A stretch of DNA of 30,392 bases, from the NCBI GenBank assembly GCA_049999805.1, contig JBNGIO010006255.1, positions 461,530 to 491,921 on the forward strand. The letters run 5' to 3'. This DNA comes from Folioceros fuciformis (lineage: Eukaryota > Anthocerotophyta > Anthocerotopsida > Anthocerotales). Below are positions 1-16,481 of this stretch, one piece after another. Below the pieces are notes generated by a model. The model was given only the letters and a program-made list of their open reading frames with translations. It searched no databases and was not told the DNA's origin. The position numbers and the translations under genes are program-made. Each line of letters opens with the position of its first letter. Position 1 is the stretch's first letter.

Positions 1-1
1 A

Positions 2-958
2 CACCTTTAGGGCATCCCCTATGCTCCCACATTTAGCGTACATGCTAACCAGGGTGCTACCGACAAATAAGTCTGTAGCAAAGCCTGACCTTACAACTTC
101 TCCATGTACTTGCTTTGCCCTCCGTAGTGAACCCAATTTTACGTTTCTACCATCTACAGCCGTGCCTTCCTCCTTTTCTGCAATGATGCCACATGCTTGG
201 AGCACGCTGACATAGGTTCGAGAATTTGGAATTACTCCTGATATTTGCATTTTAGCGAATATCTGTAAGGCATCTTCCCCTTGGTCGTGCTGAGCAAACG
301 CTGTGATCATTGCAGTCCAGGAAACTACATTGTGATGAGATAAGCTGCCAAACACCTGTTGTGCATCAACAATGCTCCCACACTTGGCATACATACTAAT
401 CAAAATGCTGCAAATGAAGACATCAGACCCAAAGCCATGTATGAGAGCAGCAGCATGAATCCTCTTGCCCTCTTCCAAATCCTCCAAGAAGCTGCACGCT
501 TTAAGTAGACTGACAAAGGTGTACTTGTCGGGCTGGATTCCTTCCTGTTGCATCCGCTCATGACATGATAAAGCTTCATGATATTGTCCTGCGTCGATAT
601 ATCCTGCAATGATCGACGTCCAGGAGTAAACAGTTCGCTGCGGTAACCGTTGAAACAGTTCAAGGCCATCTGCAAGACTTCCACAGCTTACCAGTGCCGT
701 GACCAGAAAGTCTGCTAGAAATTTGTTGGATACTAATCCATGCTTCGCCAAATGAGTGTGTATCTGCCTGGCCTCGGTAAGGCCCTTCGTTCTCATGCAC
801 ATCTGTAACAGGCTCTTGTAAGTGTGCACCGACGGCACACTGCATTGCTGGTCATTTCCGAGCAGGGCAGCCAATGCCTTATCAAGCCGTCCCTCATGAC
901 ACAAGGTATCCACTTCACAAGCCCTACGGGAGCTCACTAGTGTCCCGTTCAAAGCCAT
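2..958 (-). CDS. PLS-class pentatricopeptide repeat (PPR) protein, 5' part
   Basis: An uninterrupted reading frame of 319 codons starts at the ATG complementary to 956-958 and is still open at the left window edge, so the C-terminus is missing. An in-frame TGA lies five codons upstream of this ATG, which supports the start. The protein shows successive L, S and P motifs, for example SWTSIIAGYIDAGQYHEAL, LISMYAKCGSIVDAQQVF, SWTAMITAFAQHDQGEDAL and LVSMYAKCGSIGDALKV. PLS-class PPR proteins bind organellar RNA, one base per repeat, and many act in C-to-U editing. The E/DYW end that would show an editing role lies outside the window. One L motif (about 100-190) is longer than usual, with the extra stretch around EKEEGTAVDGRNVKLGS. 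No clear transit peptide precedes the first repeat, so the organelle cannot be called. No intron is visible. The gene is divergent from the Furry gene. Confidence 0.93.
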   Translation of the reverse strand, partial: MALNGTLVSSRRACEVDTLCHEGRLDKALAALLGNDQQCSVPSVHTYKSLLQMCMRTKGLTEARQIHTHLAKHGLVSNKFLADFLVTALVSCGSLADGLELFQRLPQRTVYSWTSIIAGYIDAGQYHEALSCHERMQQEGIQPDKYTFVSLLKACSFLEDLEEGKRIHAAALIHGFGSDVFICSILISMYAKCGSIVDAQQVFGSLSHHNVVSWTAMITAFAQHDQGEDALQIFAKMQISGVIPNSRTYVSVLQACGIIAEKEEGTAVDGRNVKLGSLRRAKQVHGEVVRSGFATDLFVGSTLVSMYAKCGSIGDALKV

Positions 959-2364
959 GATCCAAGCGTCTCATAGTGACTTCATGGAGACAGGAAAAGT
1001 AAACATTTCTTGTGTTGGGTGTGTCATCGACCATGAAGGCTTTGCCCTTACTCTCAGCTGCCAGCGACTAGAGGAACAATTCATGCACTGTTCCGCAGTA
1101 AGTGAACTCCTCTGGCCCATGCATACGGAGAGGTCTCACGTGCTGCTTCGGCCCGTTCGCTTCAATTTGTTCGTTAAATTTCCTTCTCATCTTTCCCTGA
1201 TGGTCTTCTCACTCGGCCGTGGGAGGAGTCTTGACGGTGCCGCCATGTCTCTTCCCACTGACCGACCGAGGTGGGTGCTCATCGTTCTCGTCACTCGTGG
1301 GTGCTAGGCGTTCCACGGAGATGCCCACAAGGAGACAAGGCGGGCTGTGGTCAAACAAACTTCGAACTGAGCCAGAGCGTGGCATTAGAACAGAGCCAGA
1401 GCGTGGGATTAGAACCGAGCCAAAGTGTGGCAAGGCATCGGCCTACATACTATCTCCTTTGAGGCTATCAGAACCAGCTGTGTCTTGAAAGGAGGAGCCT
1501 TTCGCTATGGCACGAGGGGTAGGTGATTGGTGAGGAAAGAGATAGGCGAACCATCATACTAGTATACAAGCGTACCCTCGGAGACGACGACCTGATGACC
1601 ACTTACGGTGATCTACCATGCACCGTTGGTGGTGACCGGTACAAAACACATCATGCATTGCATATCTTGCCCACTCCGTCGAGGTGAAGAGCCGCTCTGC
1701 GGCATCCAAATCACCCAGCAATGGGAGAGGTCTGTTCGCTGTGGTCCCATTTGAGCATGCAGGTGCCCACCCAGAAGCCGATGGATACTTGGTTGCAGAA
1801 AAGGAGCCCCTTCTATATGCCTCTCAATTCACGAGGTGCCATCGCCGGAAGTAGCTACACATCTGGCAGAACTCTCGGACTGGCCGCAAAGCTGTTGCCT
1901 GGCGCAGGATGGTCGGCATTCGCTGGTAGGCAAGAGCATCCGTTGGACAGCGCTCTGATGTTGATCTAGAACCGGATAAAGACCGTCTGGGCACAAGACG
2001 AAAGTCGTCGTCGTTACTGCCCTTGGGCCCACGATGTCTTCTCAGTACCTGGACATGGACTGTCGAAGTGTAGGGTTTGAAGGGTCTTGACAGTCGGAGC
2101 AGGGAAGCAGGGCAATGCAAACCGCTGACCTGGCCAGCGTCGTGGACAAGCCGGTGGCAGCGCACTACAGCCTGGAAGCTGGGATACCTGCGTGTCTGGG
2201 AAGGATTGCCACGCCCCAGGGCCGGGCCGTGCGGGATTCGGACTTAGTATTTTCCCCAGGAGACCCCAGTGCTAGGCACCTGGGCGGGTGGTGGGGCGTG
2301 GAGCTATGAGTCTGGTCGCTTGCAGGTCGACATTATGCTGTCGTCTACTCCCGTGACAGCGAAT
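959..2364. other. Divergent intergenic region between PPR and Furry genes
   Basis: About 1.4 kb separates the two divergent start codons. It must hold both promoters and 5' leaders. Several ORFs of 60-116 codons occur on both strands, but they overlap each other and resemble nothing I know. A 24-bp triple repeat lies at 1364-1435. The sequence TTGCAG at 2321-2326 just before the Furry start could be the 3' splice site of a 5'-UTR intron. I see no convincing TATA box placed for either gene. Confidence 0.6.
1364..1435 (+). repeat. Three imperfect tandem copies of a 24-bp unit
   Basis: Copies lie at 1364-1387, 1388-1411 and 1412-1435. Each reads roughly GAACxGAGCCAGAGCGTGG followed by CATTA or a variant. 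The third copy is the most diverged. Because 24 is divisible by three, an overlapping plus-strand ORF (1219-1488) reads as an eight-residue repeat like RTEPERGI, but that ORF has no other sign of being coding. Confidence 0.85.
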
Positions 2365-5300
2365 ATGCGCTCAGCGAGTGCAGCGAAGCTCATCGTAGAT
2401 GCTTTGCTGCAGCGGTTTCTGCCTCTCGCTCGCCGACGAATTGATACTGCTCAGGCTCAGGTTGGATTCATCTCTTGCGCAGCTTCATTTTGGATTTCGT
2501 GGGCGATTGAGCTCTATCAAAGAAATTCATTTGAATTTGGCGCAGCTCAGCATTTGCTAGTGCCCTTATGTTTGAGCTATGATGACGTGCAGGATGGGCA
2601 GTACTTGCGTGGGTCGGATCCAGCCTATGAGCAGGTTCTGGATTCACTGGGTGTGGTGGCTCATCATACTCCTGTGCCTCTTCTGGAGGCCCTCCTTAAG
2701 TGGAGAGAGAGGTGAGCTAAGGCTTGCAATGTCGTGAATTCTGTGCCTGGATACTGTCCAGATCACTCCTGACACGTCTCATTGTCTCCTGTCTTGCAGT
2801 GAATCACCGAAAGGCGCAAGCGATGTTTCCACCTTTCAGCGGAAGGTTAGCTGCCTCGTTAACCATCCCCTATTGACAAGATTTGTTACCGTCATGTCTG
2901 TGTAATGAGAGGCTGAGGGATTGACTTTTGAATCTACTCAGGAGCAAAAGGAAGCCTCAGGTGAAAGCACAGGGGCTGTCGTTAGGTTTGTCTTAGCGAT
3001 CATGAGCGAGCCTTATTTCGTGGCATTGCTGGCTTGTGATTTAACCACTTATCACCTTTCGTAACATGCATATCGGGCGCTTGTTGAGCAGCCACTTGTC
3101 CTGTTTGGTATCAATTTTTCTGAAACCAGACATGCTGTTCCCACAGCTTGCAGTGGAATGTATCTTCTGCTCCGCTTGCATACGATTCGTTGAGTTCTGT
3201 CCACAGGAGGTTCTCACAGGTAGGATATGTCGTCAGTTGGAGCTATCATTCTCTTGTGTTAACTGCACACTTCCGTCCTCGGCTATTTTGAGGGTTTGTT
3301 TGTTGTCTGCAGACAAATTTGCTGTATTCTGAGTGGCTTCATGAAACCGATTGCTGTTGTGATTTGCAGAGAGATACTGGATGGGTCTTGAGGACTTCGT
3401 CTTCGACTGGTTGATCAATGCTGATAGGTTTGTTTCAGCCTAAATCACTCTGTACCGCCGTATTTACAGGTTGGATTTGTATTGTCACAGTGTGATCGCG
3501 TTTCTCTGGACTATTGTCTGTAGTCATCTCCAAGGTTCAGGGGCTGTACAGATGCAGAGTCTTATGGACCATGGGTGTGAATACCTCATCTCCATGAAGG
3601 AATTCGCGGAATTGACTGGATGCTTGGCTCTACAGGTCATGTCCAGCACTATTTTACACTTGTCTTGTGGGGTTTGCAGAATAGTCAGTCAGCTGGATTA
3701 TCCGTCTCTTGTGGATCTACGAGGCCTTCTTCTGGATCTTGTTGCTCAACTCCTCGGTGCCCTGTCCAAAATAAGGTACGTGCAGGAAATGCTTGAGTTT
3801 CCCTAGGGTAAGCCTACGATGCTTCTGCAGTGCAACACGATAAGGTGAGTTCCTAACTCACTGTATTGCTGGTCCTGTTTTAGGTTTAGTTCCATTACCG
3901 AGAGGTTCTTCAATGAACTGAATACCCGAGCACGAATGGACACGCCTACAGCAAGGAGTGAAACAATCAATATCATACATGGCATGCGGTACTTCAAGCT
4001 GGGGGTACGATTACATTGGTTCCATGCTGCATCTTGAATGATGGGAAACACAGTAGTGTGATCGTCTGCATTGTAGCCAGAGTGAAACTCTGAGCCGGTG
4101 TGAATATTACGTGTGACTCATCATTAGGTGACTACGTTGGGCGGATTGAATGCATCAACTGATTTTATTGCAAAAGCAAATCCTTTGAACCGAGCGCCTA
4201 CAAAGAAGAAAAGTGAGCTCCACCACGCTTTGTGCAGCATGCTTTTTAGTGTGCTTGCACCCCTAGCTGATGGGGGCAAAGGTCAATGGCCTCCTTCGGG
4301 TGTTGACCAGGCTTTGACGCTGTGGTTTGAGGCCGTCTCTCGGATTCGTGTACAGCTTGTACACTGGATGGATAAGCACAACAAGCACACTTTTGTGAGT
4401 TGGAAATCTAGACTCCTAGACTGAGTGTGAGCAGTGAGATTTCACTTTTCACATGTTTCTTTGTCCCACCTAGTGCCTAATGTTTTTGCTCCTCTAAGTA
4501 AAACATTTTCAAAGTCTCTGGGGAGGTATGGGAATGATGCCAACTGGAACGTTTCCCGAGCCACCTCATGTTTGTGGTGCAAGGCGTTGACAGCAAATTT
4601 TGTACATCATGTGCCAGGTTGGATACCCACTTGTGACTCTTCTTCTCTGCCTTGGGGAACCTCAATATTTCGGTGCAAATCTGAGTCCCCACCTAGAAAC
4701 GCTGTATAAGCTGCTGAGGGTAAGTTTATCAACTGTGTCCAACAAAATCACAGTATTATTACCCATTTCTCTTCTGCTCATGTGGGTGTTGTGAAACAGG
4801 AGAGAAACTTCAGATCAATGGCTTTGGAATGTCTACATCGGGTTTTGCGCTTCTATCTTAATGTCTATGCAGACAGCCACCAGAAAAGTCGTGTGTGGGT
4901 GTATCTTCATGGCATTACCACACAATTACTGGCCAACCTGAGAAAGGGATCTCTGACGCAAGATCTGCAGCATGACAAGCTGGTTGACTTCTGTGTAACC
5001 ATAGCAGAGAACAACCTTGACTTTTGTATGAATCACATGATACTGGAGTTTTTACGAGCAGACAACCCTAGCGAGGCAAAGGTCGTAGGCATAAGGGCCC
5101 TCCTTGCAGTGATGGCCTCGCACTCTCTTACTCAAGTTGGGCCAGACAGCGTTGGACCTGAAGATAATCATGGATTCGCTTCATCTTCTCCGTGGAGCAC
5201 TGCAACGGCCTCACCAGTCTCAGCATCTCCACGCCACCCTGATGCTGCTGCAGGTTTTACGGTTGCAGAGGTCGTTCCTGGCCATGATATCAGTAGATAC

Positions 5301-8300
5301 ATCCCCAAAGTGAGGGTGTCTCTGGGTTCTATTTTAAGGTCTTGCAACGCTTCTTTTGGGAGTGCGCTGTTAACCACGTCGAAGACAGCCACAGGTAGTC
5401 ATGGCAGATTCTCACTTTGTAGGAGTACTGGTATTGGTCGATGCATTGTGTCTCTAAACCTTATGTCACGTGGCAGAACCTATGGGCAAGGAGAAGGCTC
5501 AGGGCTGGCTTTTGTTTCAGTGGGCACTCAAGTGTGCTCCGCATCTTGTACCAGAGCAATGGAGAAATGAAGAAATGGCTGATAAGATTCCCATGTATGC
5601 TGTTAGTGTAGAGCCTGGTGTTCGTGAAGAAGCTGTTCAAGTACTGTACAGGACAGTTCGAGATCTGCCACAACTGCGATTTGCTGTGATGCGAGGAATG
5701 GCAAACTTCATTCTGAGAATCCCGGATGATTACCCACTGCTTATTAACACTTCATTGGGCCGTTTGGTACAACTCCTGCAAGCTTGGCGAACCTGTTTAC
5801 GAGAAGAGAAGCATGTTGAAACGCTGAAGCCTGAGGACTCCAACAGACGTAGCAAATTGTCTCGATCATCCACTGCGTCTCGTCTTGAGGATAGCACGAC
5901 ATTTGATCCATCAGGCATGGATGCTGTCGGCCTTATTTTCCTGTGCTCAGTGGATGTTCAGATCCGATACACAGCACTTGAACTTCTGCGGAGCGTTCGT
6001 GAACTGCAAAACGACATCACAAGGCTAACTGGCAAGGCTCAAGAGCATACACGGTCGCACATGGAGGTGGAACCACCCTTCGTCATAGATGTGATTGAGG
6101 AAACAGGGGTAACTTGCTTCTCCTTCGCCTTAAGAGTATTTCCATCCATTCTGAGAGTCTGTGACCATCTTATCTGTGCAGAGGAATGCTGTGGAACACA
6201 GTCCAGGGTACATTTTTCACTTGTGATGCTTGGTTTCCTATTCTAGGACGATGTTGTACAACACTGTTACTGGGATTTTGGAAGGTGGTATGATTTGAGG
6301 AGGGAGTGGGACTCTGTACCCCCAGATGTTACCCTACAAGCAGTTCTCGAGGGCCCAGACAAAAGCAGATGGGCTCGATGCCTGAGCGGACTTGTAACTT
6401 ATGTTGCTGACCTTTGTCCGGCTGCAATATATGGTGCAAGGTCTGTATGTCATGTCTATTTCTGTCGATTTCTGGGGCTTGTCGTATCCTTCTCTCATAT
6501 ATTTTTTAATCTCTGAGTATTATTGGTGTCCGCAGGCTGGAAGTTGTGAATCGACTGGCTTTTGTCACTCCTAGTGACTTCGGTGGGAAGGCTGGAAAAT
6601 TGCATGAAAGTGATAGCAAATTAGACCAGTGGCATATGTACTCCATGTTTGCGTGTTCCTGTCCGCCAGAGGATACTGGCGATGGGGGTGCTCATTCAGT
6701 AAAGGAGCTGCTGCGGCTGGTCTTTCCATTCCTTAGAGGTGGATCTGAGAATCAAGCTGTAAGTTATATTCATCTGCTGTTTTGTTTCATATTTGGTTTG
6801 AAGCGTACAGTTTTGCTGAACTTGGGTGGAATGTGACAGTATGCCGCAACTCTTGCTCTGGGTCATTCCCATCTTGGAATATGTGAGACAATGTTCACTG
6901 AGCTTACCTTATTCTTAGACGAGGTCACATTGGAAATGGAGAATCGGTCAAAGTGGAAGGTATGCCTCTCTTACATCCAGAACACTACCTTTTCCACTAG
7001 GCTCGGGGTCCATTTTGCACTTTGTATGGTTTACATGTCCCTTCTGCTTCTGCCTGAGATACTGAGATATTACTCTTATAACAACAGAGCCAGAAAGTTC
7101 GCCGAAAAGATGTTCGTGTACATGTGGCTGATGTGTATCGGATGGTGGCCGAACATGTGTGGCCTGGTATTCTCAGTCGTAGGCCTGCGCTTCGCAGCCA
7201 TTTTGTCAGATTCATTGAGGACACTCTTAGACAGGTTTCCTCATCGACACCTGAGTCTTTCCAAGATGTGCAGCCTTTGCGATATGCTTTGGCTTGTGTG
7301 TTAAGGTCTTTGTCTGTTGAGATGGTTAGATCTGCGTCAGAAAGGTTTGATCCTCGCACAAGGAAGCGACTGTTTGATCTGCTAGCTTCATGGTGTGATG
7401 ACACAACCAGTTCTTGGAGTCAAGATGGTGTTGCTGACTACAGGCGAGAGATAGAGCGATATAAATCATCTCTGAGTTTGCGGACCAAGGACTCCCTTGA
7501 GAAGATAAGCTTAGAGAAAGATATCAATGAAAAGGTGGAAGCTATCCAGTGGGTATCGATGAATGCCATGGCAGCCCTCCTGTATGGCCCGTACTTTGAT
7601 GACAGTGTAAGGAAAATGAGTGGCCGGCTTGTTTCCTGGATTAATGGGCTTTTCCTGGAACCTGCACAAAGAATGCCCATCGGGTACTCGCCTGCTGATC
7701 CACGAATGGTGTCTCCTCATTCCAAACTTGGAGTGCCTGATGTGGTCCGGTTTAGTGCAAATCGAGATAGACGGGGTAGTGCTTCCCGGGTTCACTTGGC
7801 GAAGACTGCTTTGATGAATCTTCTCCGAAGCAACCTAGACCTTCTCCCTGCCTGTATAGATCAGGTACGTTTTGTGTATTGCTCCCGCTTGATGAAGACA
7901 GTTGTAGATGTGTGATGGGTTTTAACACATGATGGAACTTGCAGTGTTATTCATCAGATCCATCAATCGCGGATGGATATTTTACGGTTTTAGCAGAGGT
8001 CTATATGCGTCATGAGGTTCCGAAGTGTGAGATACAACGTTTATTAAGCCTGATACTTTACAAGGTGGTTGACCAAACGAGGCAAATAAGGGATGATGCC
8101 CTGCAAATGCTTGAAACACTATCAATGAGATCATGGGCTGACGAGGGTGAAGGAGCTGGTAGATATCATGCCACAGTTGTTGGGAGTCTCCCTGATTCTT
8201 ACCAGCAGTTTCAGTACCAGTTGTCAGCTAAGCTGGCCAAAGAACACCCTGAATTGAGCGAATGGTTATGTGAAGAAATTATGGCAAGGCAACTGGACTC

Positions 8301-11142
8301 CGTTGATATCATTGCACAGCATCAAGTACTAACGTGCATGGCCCCTTGGATAGAAAACCTTAATTTTGTGTCTCTTTGGGAGTCTGGATGGAGTGAACGG
8401 CTCCTGAAGAGCCTATATTATGTGACCTGGAGGCATGGTGACCAGTTTCCTGATGAAATTGAGAAGCTTTGGAGCACCATTGCCAAAAAGTGGCGGAATA
8501 TTATTCCAGTTCTTGATTTTCTCATCTCAAAGGGTATTGAGGACTGTGATTCTACTGCATCTGCCGAAATAAGTGGGGCTTTTGCCACTTACTTTTCTGT
8601 GGCCAAACGTGTTAGTCTGTATCTTGCCCGCAATTCTCCGCAGCAGACCATAGATCATCTTGTGTATGAGCTGTCTCAGCGAATGCTTGAAGATCATCCA
8701 GAGCAGCTGAAGCGGCAAGGTAATGGAGGCGTGGAACCAGATGCAGGGGTGCAGCCTCTTCAATTTTCGCAGGGTCCTGCTCCATCTCAGACACAGGAAC
8801 TGCAGATGCACATGTCACCTTTGCTGGTGAGAAGCTCACTGGAAGGTCCACTTCGAAATGTAAGTGGTAACTTAAGTTGGAGGACTGGCACAGGCCGCAG
8901 CATGTCTGGACCTTTGAATAACATGGTTGAGCTCCATCAAGGGCAGCTACATCAAGGTCGGTCTGGCCAGCTTTTCACTGAGCTCCATCAAGGTCGTTCT
9001 GGCCAACTTTTTACTGGTTCTGGTCCTTTGATGAATATATCTGGTGTATCTGGGCCATCACATGGTGGGAGAAGTGCAACAGGAAGCATGAAAAGTCGGC
9101 ACCTATCCCGTGACAGTGGTGATTATTTTGGGGAAGCACTGGGGGTAGGCGAGGACATGCGCTCAAATACGCCTGCACTGAACACAGGGGAGCAGCAAAC
9201 TGCTTTGCAATCTCATCACCATTGGCTGTCTCGAGCTGATATTGCTCTGATTCTCCTTGCAGAGATAGCTTATGAGAACGACGAGGACTTTCGGGGCCAC
9301 CTTCCATTATTGTTTCATGTTACTTTTGTGTCCATGGATAGTGCTGAGGATGTGGTTCTCGAGCACTGTCAACAACTGCTGGTGAATCTGCTTTATTCGC
9401 TGGCAGGGCGACATCTGGAGCTGTATGATGTTGGGGAACATGGTGATGGTGGTGAGTACAAGGAGCAGGTTGTCAGTCTGATCAAGTACGTGCAATCCAA
9501 GAAGAGCAGCATGATGTGGGAGAACGAGGATATTACACTCACGCGCACAAGCCTTCAAAGCTCAGCTTTGCTATCTGCCTTGGTTTTGAGTGTGGTTGAT
9601 GCAATATTCTTCCAGGGAGACTTACGAGAGCGATGGGGAGAGGAAGCCCTAAAGTGGGCAATGGAGTGTACTTCCCGTCATCTGGCTTGCCGTTCCCATC
9701 AGATCTATCGCGCCTTGCGCCCAAGTGTTACAAGTGATACCTGTGTGTCACTGCTGCGGTGCTTGCACAGATGTCTTTGCAACCCCACTCCACCTGTTCT
9801 TGGGTTTGTGATGGAAATACTGCTGACATTGCAGGTAATGGTAGGGATTATGGAGCCGGAGAAAGTGATCCTATATCCGCAGCTGTTTTGGGGATGTGTG
9901 GCAATGTTGCACACAGACTTTGTGCACGTTTACACGCAAGTGCTAGAGCTTCTTGCCCGAGTGCTCGACAGGCTTCCGTTTCATGACCAAACTGCAGAAA
10001 ACGTATTACTGTCCAACATGCCCCGGGATGAATTTGACAGTACGCCTCCCAGTCGAGAGTTCGAGAACTTGAGTTTCAAGGGAACGGATATAGGCCGACA
10101 GTTTGGTGAAGCTGGTCTGGAAGCAGAGAAGGCACCAGTGTTTGAGGGAGTGCAGCCTCTTGTACTCAAGGGTCTCCTTTCCAGTGTGAGCCATGCATCT
10201 GTAATCGATGTGCTATCACGCATCACTTTGCACTCCTGTGACCGTATCTTCGGGGACTCTGATACGCGATTGCTGATGCACATCGTGGGATTACTCCCCT
10301 GGCTTTGCTTACAACTTCTGAAAAAACAAACATCTCGTATTCCAGGTCTGGATCCCCCCCTGGAACAGCAGTATCAAAAAGCACTGTCAGTTGCAACCAA
10401 CATCTCACAGTGCTGTGCCGCCAAGCACCTGGATAGCCTTGCTGCTGTGTTTGAGTCGTATGCTGCTGGTCATGCGACCACAATGGAGGGGCTTCTGGAC
10501 TCCGTTGCACCCCTGTTGTGTGCAGAATGGTTTCCAGGACACTCTGCATTAGCTTTTGGTCATCTGCTGAGGCTCCTAGAGAAGGGTCCTGTAGAATATC
10601 AACGCATTATTTTGTTGATGCTGAGAGTCCTCCTCCAACACACACCCGTGGATGCTGGACAGAGTCCGCAGGTATATGCAGCAGTATCCCAGCTTGTGGA
10701 GAGTCCTCTGTGCTGGGAAGCGCTGAATGTGTTGGAGGCCGTGCTGCAGAGTGCAAGTTCGCTGGGTAGTTTCCAAGCTGACTCTTCGGAGGGATCTCAC
10801 AATGAGAATGGCAGTGGCAGCTCTCAGTCTCTTGCGAAACCTGCAGAGGATGACAGGCCTGCAGTCACGCTGGTGTCCCAGAGCTCTTTCAAGGCAAGAA
10901 GTGGGCAACTTCAGCCCTGGGTGGTTACAGGGGTGCCTGCTCCTCCTGCAGGGGCCTCTCGTTCCTCAGCAGACGTACTACCATCCAGGGAAACAGCATT
11001 GCAAAACACAAAGCTGGCTCTTGGACGGGTCCTGGACACTTATGGGGCGGGAAAGAAGAGAGACTACAAGCGTCTGGTACCGTTTGTAGCAAACAGCGTC
11101 CGGCCGGTTATGGCAACTGGCCCAAATCTGGATACAAAATGA
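2365..11142 (+). CDS. FRY: Furry / MOR2-PAG1 family cell-morphogenesis scaffold
   Basis: Very large HEAT/ARM-like scaffold. In fungi and animals (Tao3, Mor2, PAG1, Furry) it supports NDR-family kinases with MOB1 in polarity and morphogenesis; the plant role is little known. Exons: 2365-2460, 2593-2711, 2800-2845, 3147-3219, 3370-3427, 3680-3775, 3884-4004, 4128-4394, 4618-4719, 4800-5394, 5477-6108, 6247-6440, 6536-6758, 6840-6959, 7088-7864, 7945-11142. Joined they give 2238 residues, close to the roughly 2150 of plant homologues. Landmarks are [18 protein letters not shown] at the N-terminus, [105 protein letters not shown] and a C-terminal [10 protein letters not shown]. The last exon alone carries 1066 residues. 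ATG 2365 matches the family start; an in-frame ATG at 2335 would add ten residues. A serine/glycine-rich linker follows near residue 1430 and holds a 12-residue duplication. Confidence 0.95.
2461..2592 (+). other. Furry intron 1: 132 bp, no in-frame stop
   Basis: Flanks are CTCAG|GTTGGA and GTGCAG|GATGGG, a normal GT-AG pair in phase 0. The segment is 44 codons long with no stop in the coding frame, so a simple ORF reads straight through. It is called an intron because homologues run directly from the TAQAQ stretch into DGQYLR. Retention would insert 44 residues, rich in aromatic residues, without a frameshift. Confidence 0.85.
8944..9015 (+). repeat. 36-bp in-frame tandem duplication within Furry exon 16
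   Basis: Copies at 8944-8979 and 8980-9015 differ at about six positions. Part of the unit (GAGCTCCATCAAGGG) also precedes them at 8930-8944. The protein reads [11 protein letters not shown] twice, around residues 1507-1530, in the low-complexity serine/glycine linker between conserved blocks. A single GRSGQL motif at this place is what I recall for homologues, so this looks like a local expansion. Confidence 0.85.
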
Positions 11143-15248
<4,106 letters not shown>

Positions 15249-16444
15249 CATGTCGATGCCCTGTTTATGGAAGCCTAGCATTGCTCTAAGCATGCATAGA
15301 TTGATGATTAGAGGTCATATATATATATTTTTATGAATATCTAAAAATATTATATGAAATATACTTATTTATATAATTATGTTTATTTACCATGTCATCG
15401 TCAAGAGATCCCACTAGGGAATTATCTGCTAGCATGTCATCATCAACCTTGGAAGCTGGGAGGGGTTGTAGGACAACCAAGGTCTTCGATTTCTTGCTCC
15501 TAGGATGGATGGATGCTTGGTGTGTGTTGTGTGATTGCTTCATGTTTCTTGCGATGCAAAGTGTTGCTGGGAAGAGAAGATGAGAGGACTCCCGAACTGC
15601 ACGTAGCTTGGACCGTGGGAAACACAATGTTCCGTGCAAGTGGGCAGTGATGAGCGGGCGTCTTCTCCACGTACAGGGCTAGTTGTGGTGGTTTCTTTGG
15701 AACATGTCTACTGCATGTCCGTCCGCCTTGGATAGAAAATTGCGTAGCAGCGGCCATGGCGGATGGGTGGGGTGGGGTGAGGGGAGGGGAGATGCTGGCA
15801 CTGAAACAGCCCAAGGTGCAGTACAGTATCCGGATCCCCGGGTTCTGAATCGCTCATGGTCAGGTGAGACATGGGCAACTGGACTTGAGAAATGGGGTGG
15901 TGGGTTCCACTGTTGCCCAAGTGCAGAAGCACAAGCACAAGCACACGGAGAAGCAGCCCTGATTTGCAGTGGATGCGGACTCATGGCCGCAACTGGGTGG
16001 TGTGTTGGTGCTCAAATATGGGAGCGGAGGCCAAACCCTGGCAGGAAAACGTTTCCGCGCCGGCAGCCTCAGTCTGTGCCGGCAGCCCGTTCCTGTGCCT
16101 GTGCTGTGCCTTCCTCTCTCTCTTGCACTGCCAGTGGACGGGGCCTTGGAATGTTCTCCTCGCCCATGTTTCACGAGGCGTCACTGCGCTGCGTTGTGCC
16201 ACCGTCTGCCTTCCGCCTTGCTGCTGCTCCTGCTCCTGGTGTGGCCGATGCGTGATTGCTGGGAGATCCCACGCCTTAGCCTTCGCCTTCGCAAAACACC
16301 ACTGTACAGACGCCTCGGATTCACTACTGCCTTCTGCCTGTACGTGGAGTCCTGGTTTCTTTCTTGCTTTCTTTCTGTCGTCCTGGCTGTGTTGTTGGTT
16401 GCGTGAATTGCACGCTGGAGTGGGGTGTTGAGGAGGCACAGCTC

Positions 16445-16481
<37 letters not shown>

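Noticed and set aside
1364-1435. 24-bp triple repeat as a CRISPR array
   Set aside because: Units are directly adjacent with no spacers, and this is plant nuclear DNA.
2269-2715. Furry first exon read as one continuous 148-codon ORF from 2269
   Set aside because: It reads through the stop-free intron 2461-2592 and past the exon 2 donor. Family alignment supports a start at 2365 and splicing.
3471-3806. 111-codon ORF in the Furry region
   Set aside because: Only 3680-3775 is coding, as Furry exon 6; the rest is flanking intron sequence that happens to stay open.
15683-16431. Overlapping plus-strand ORFs of 145-190 codons
   Set aside because: Three frames are open over the same GC-rich stretch, which points to composition. 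None has recognisable motifs.
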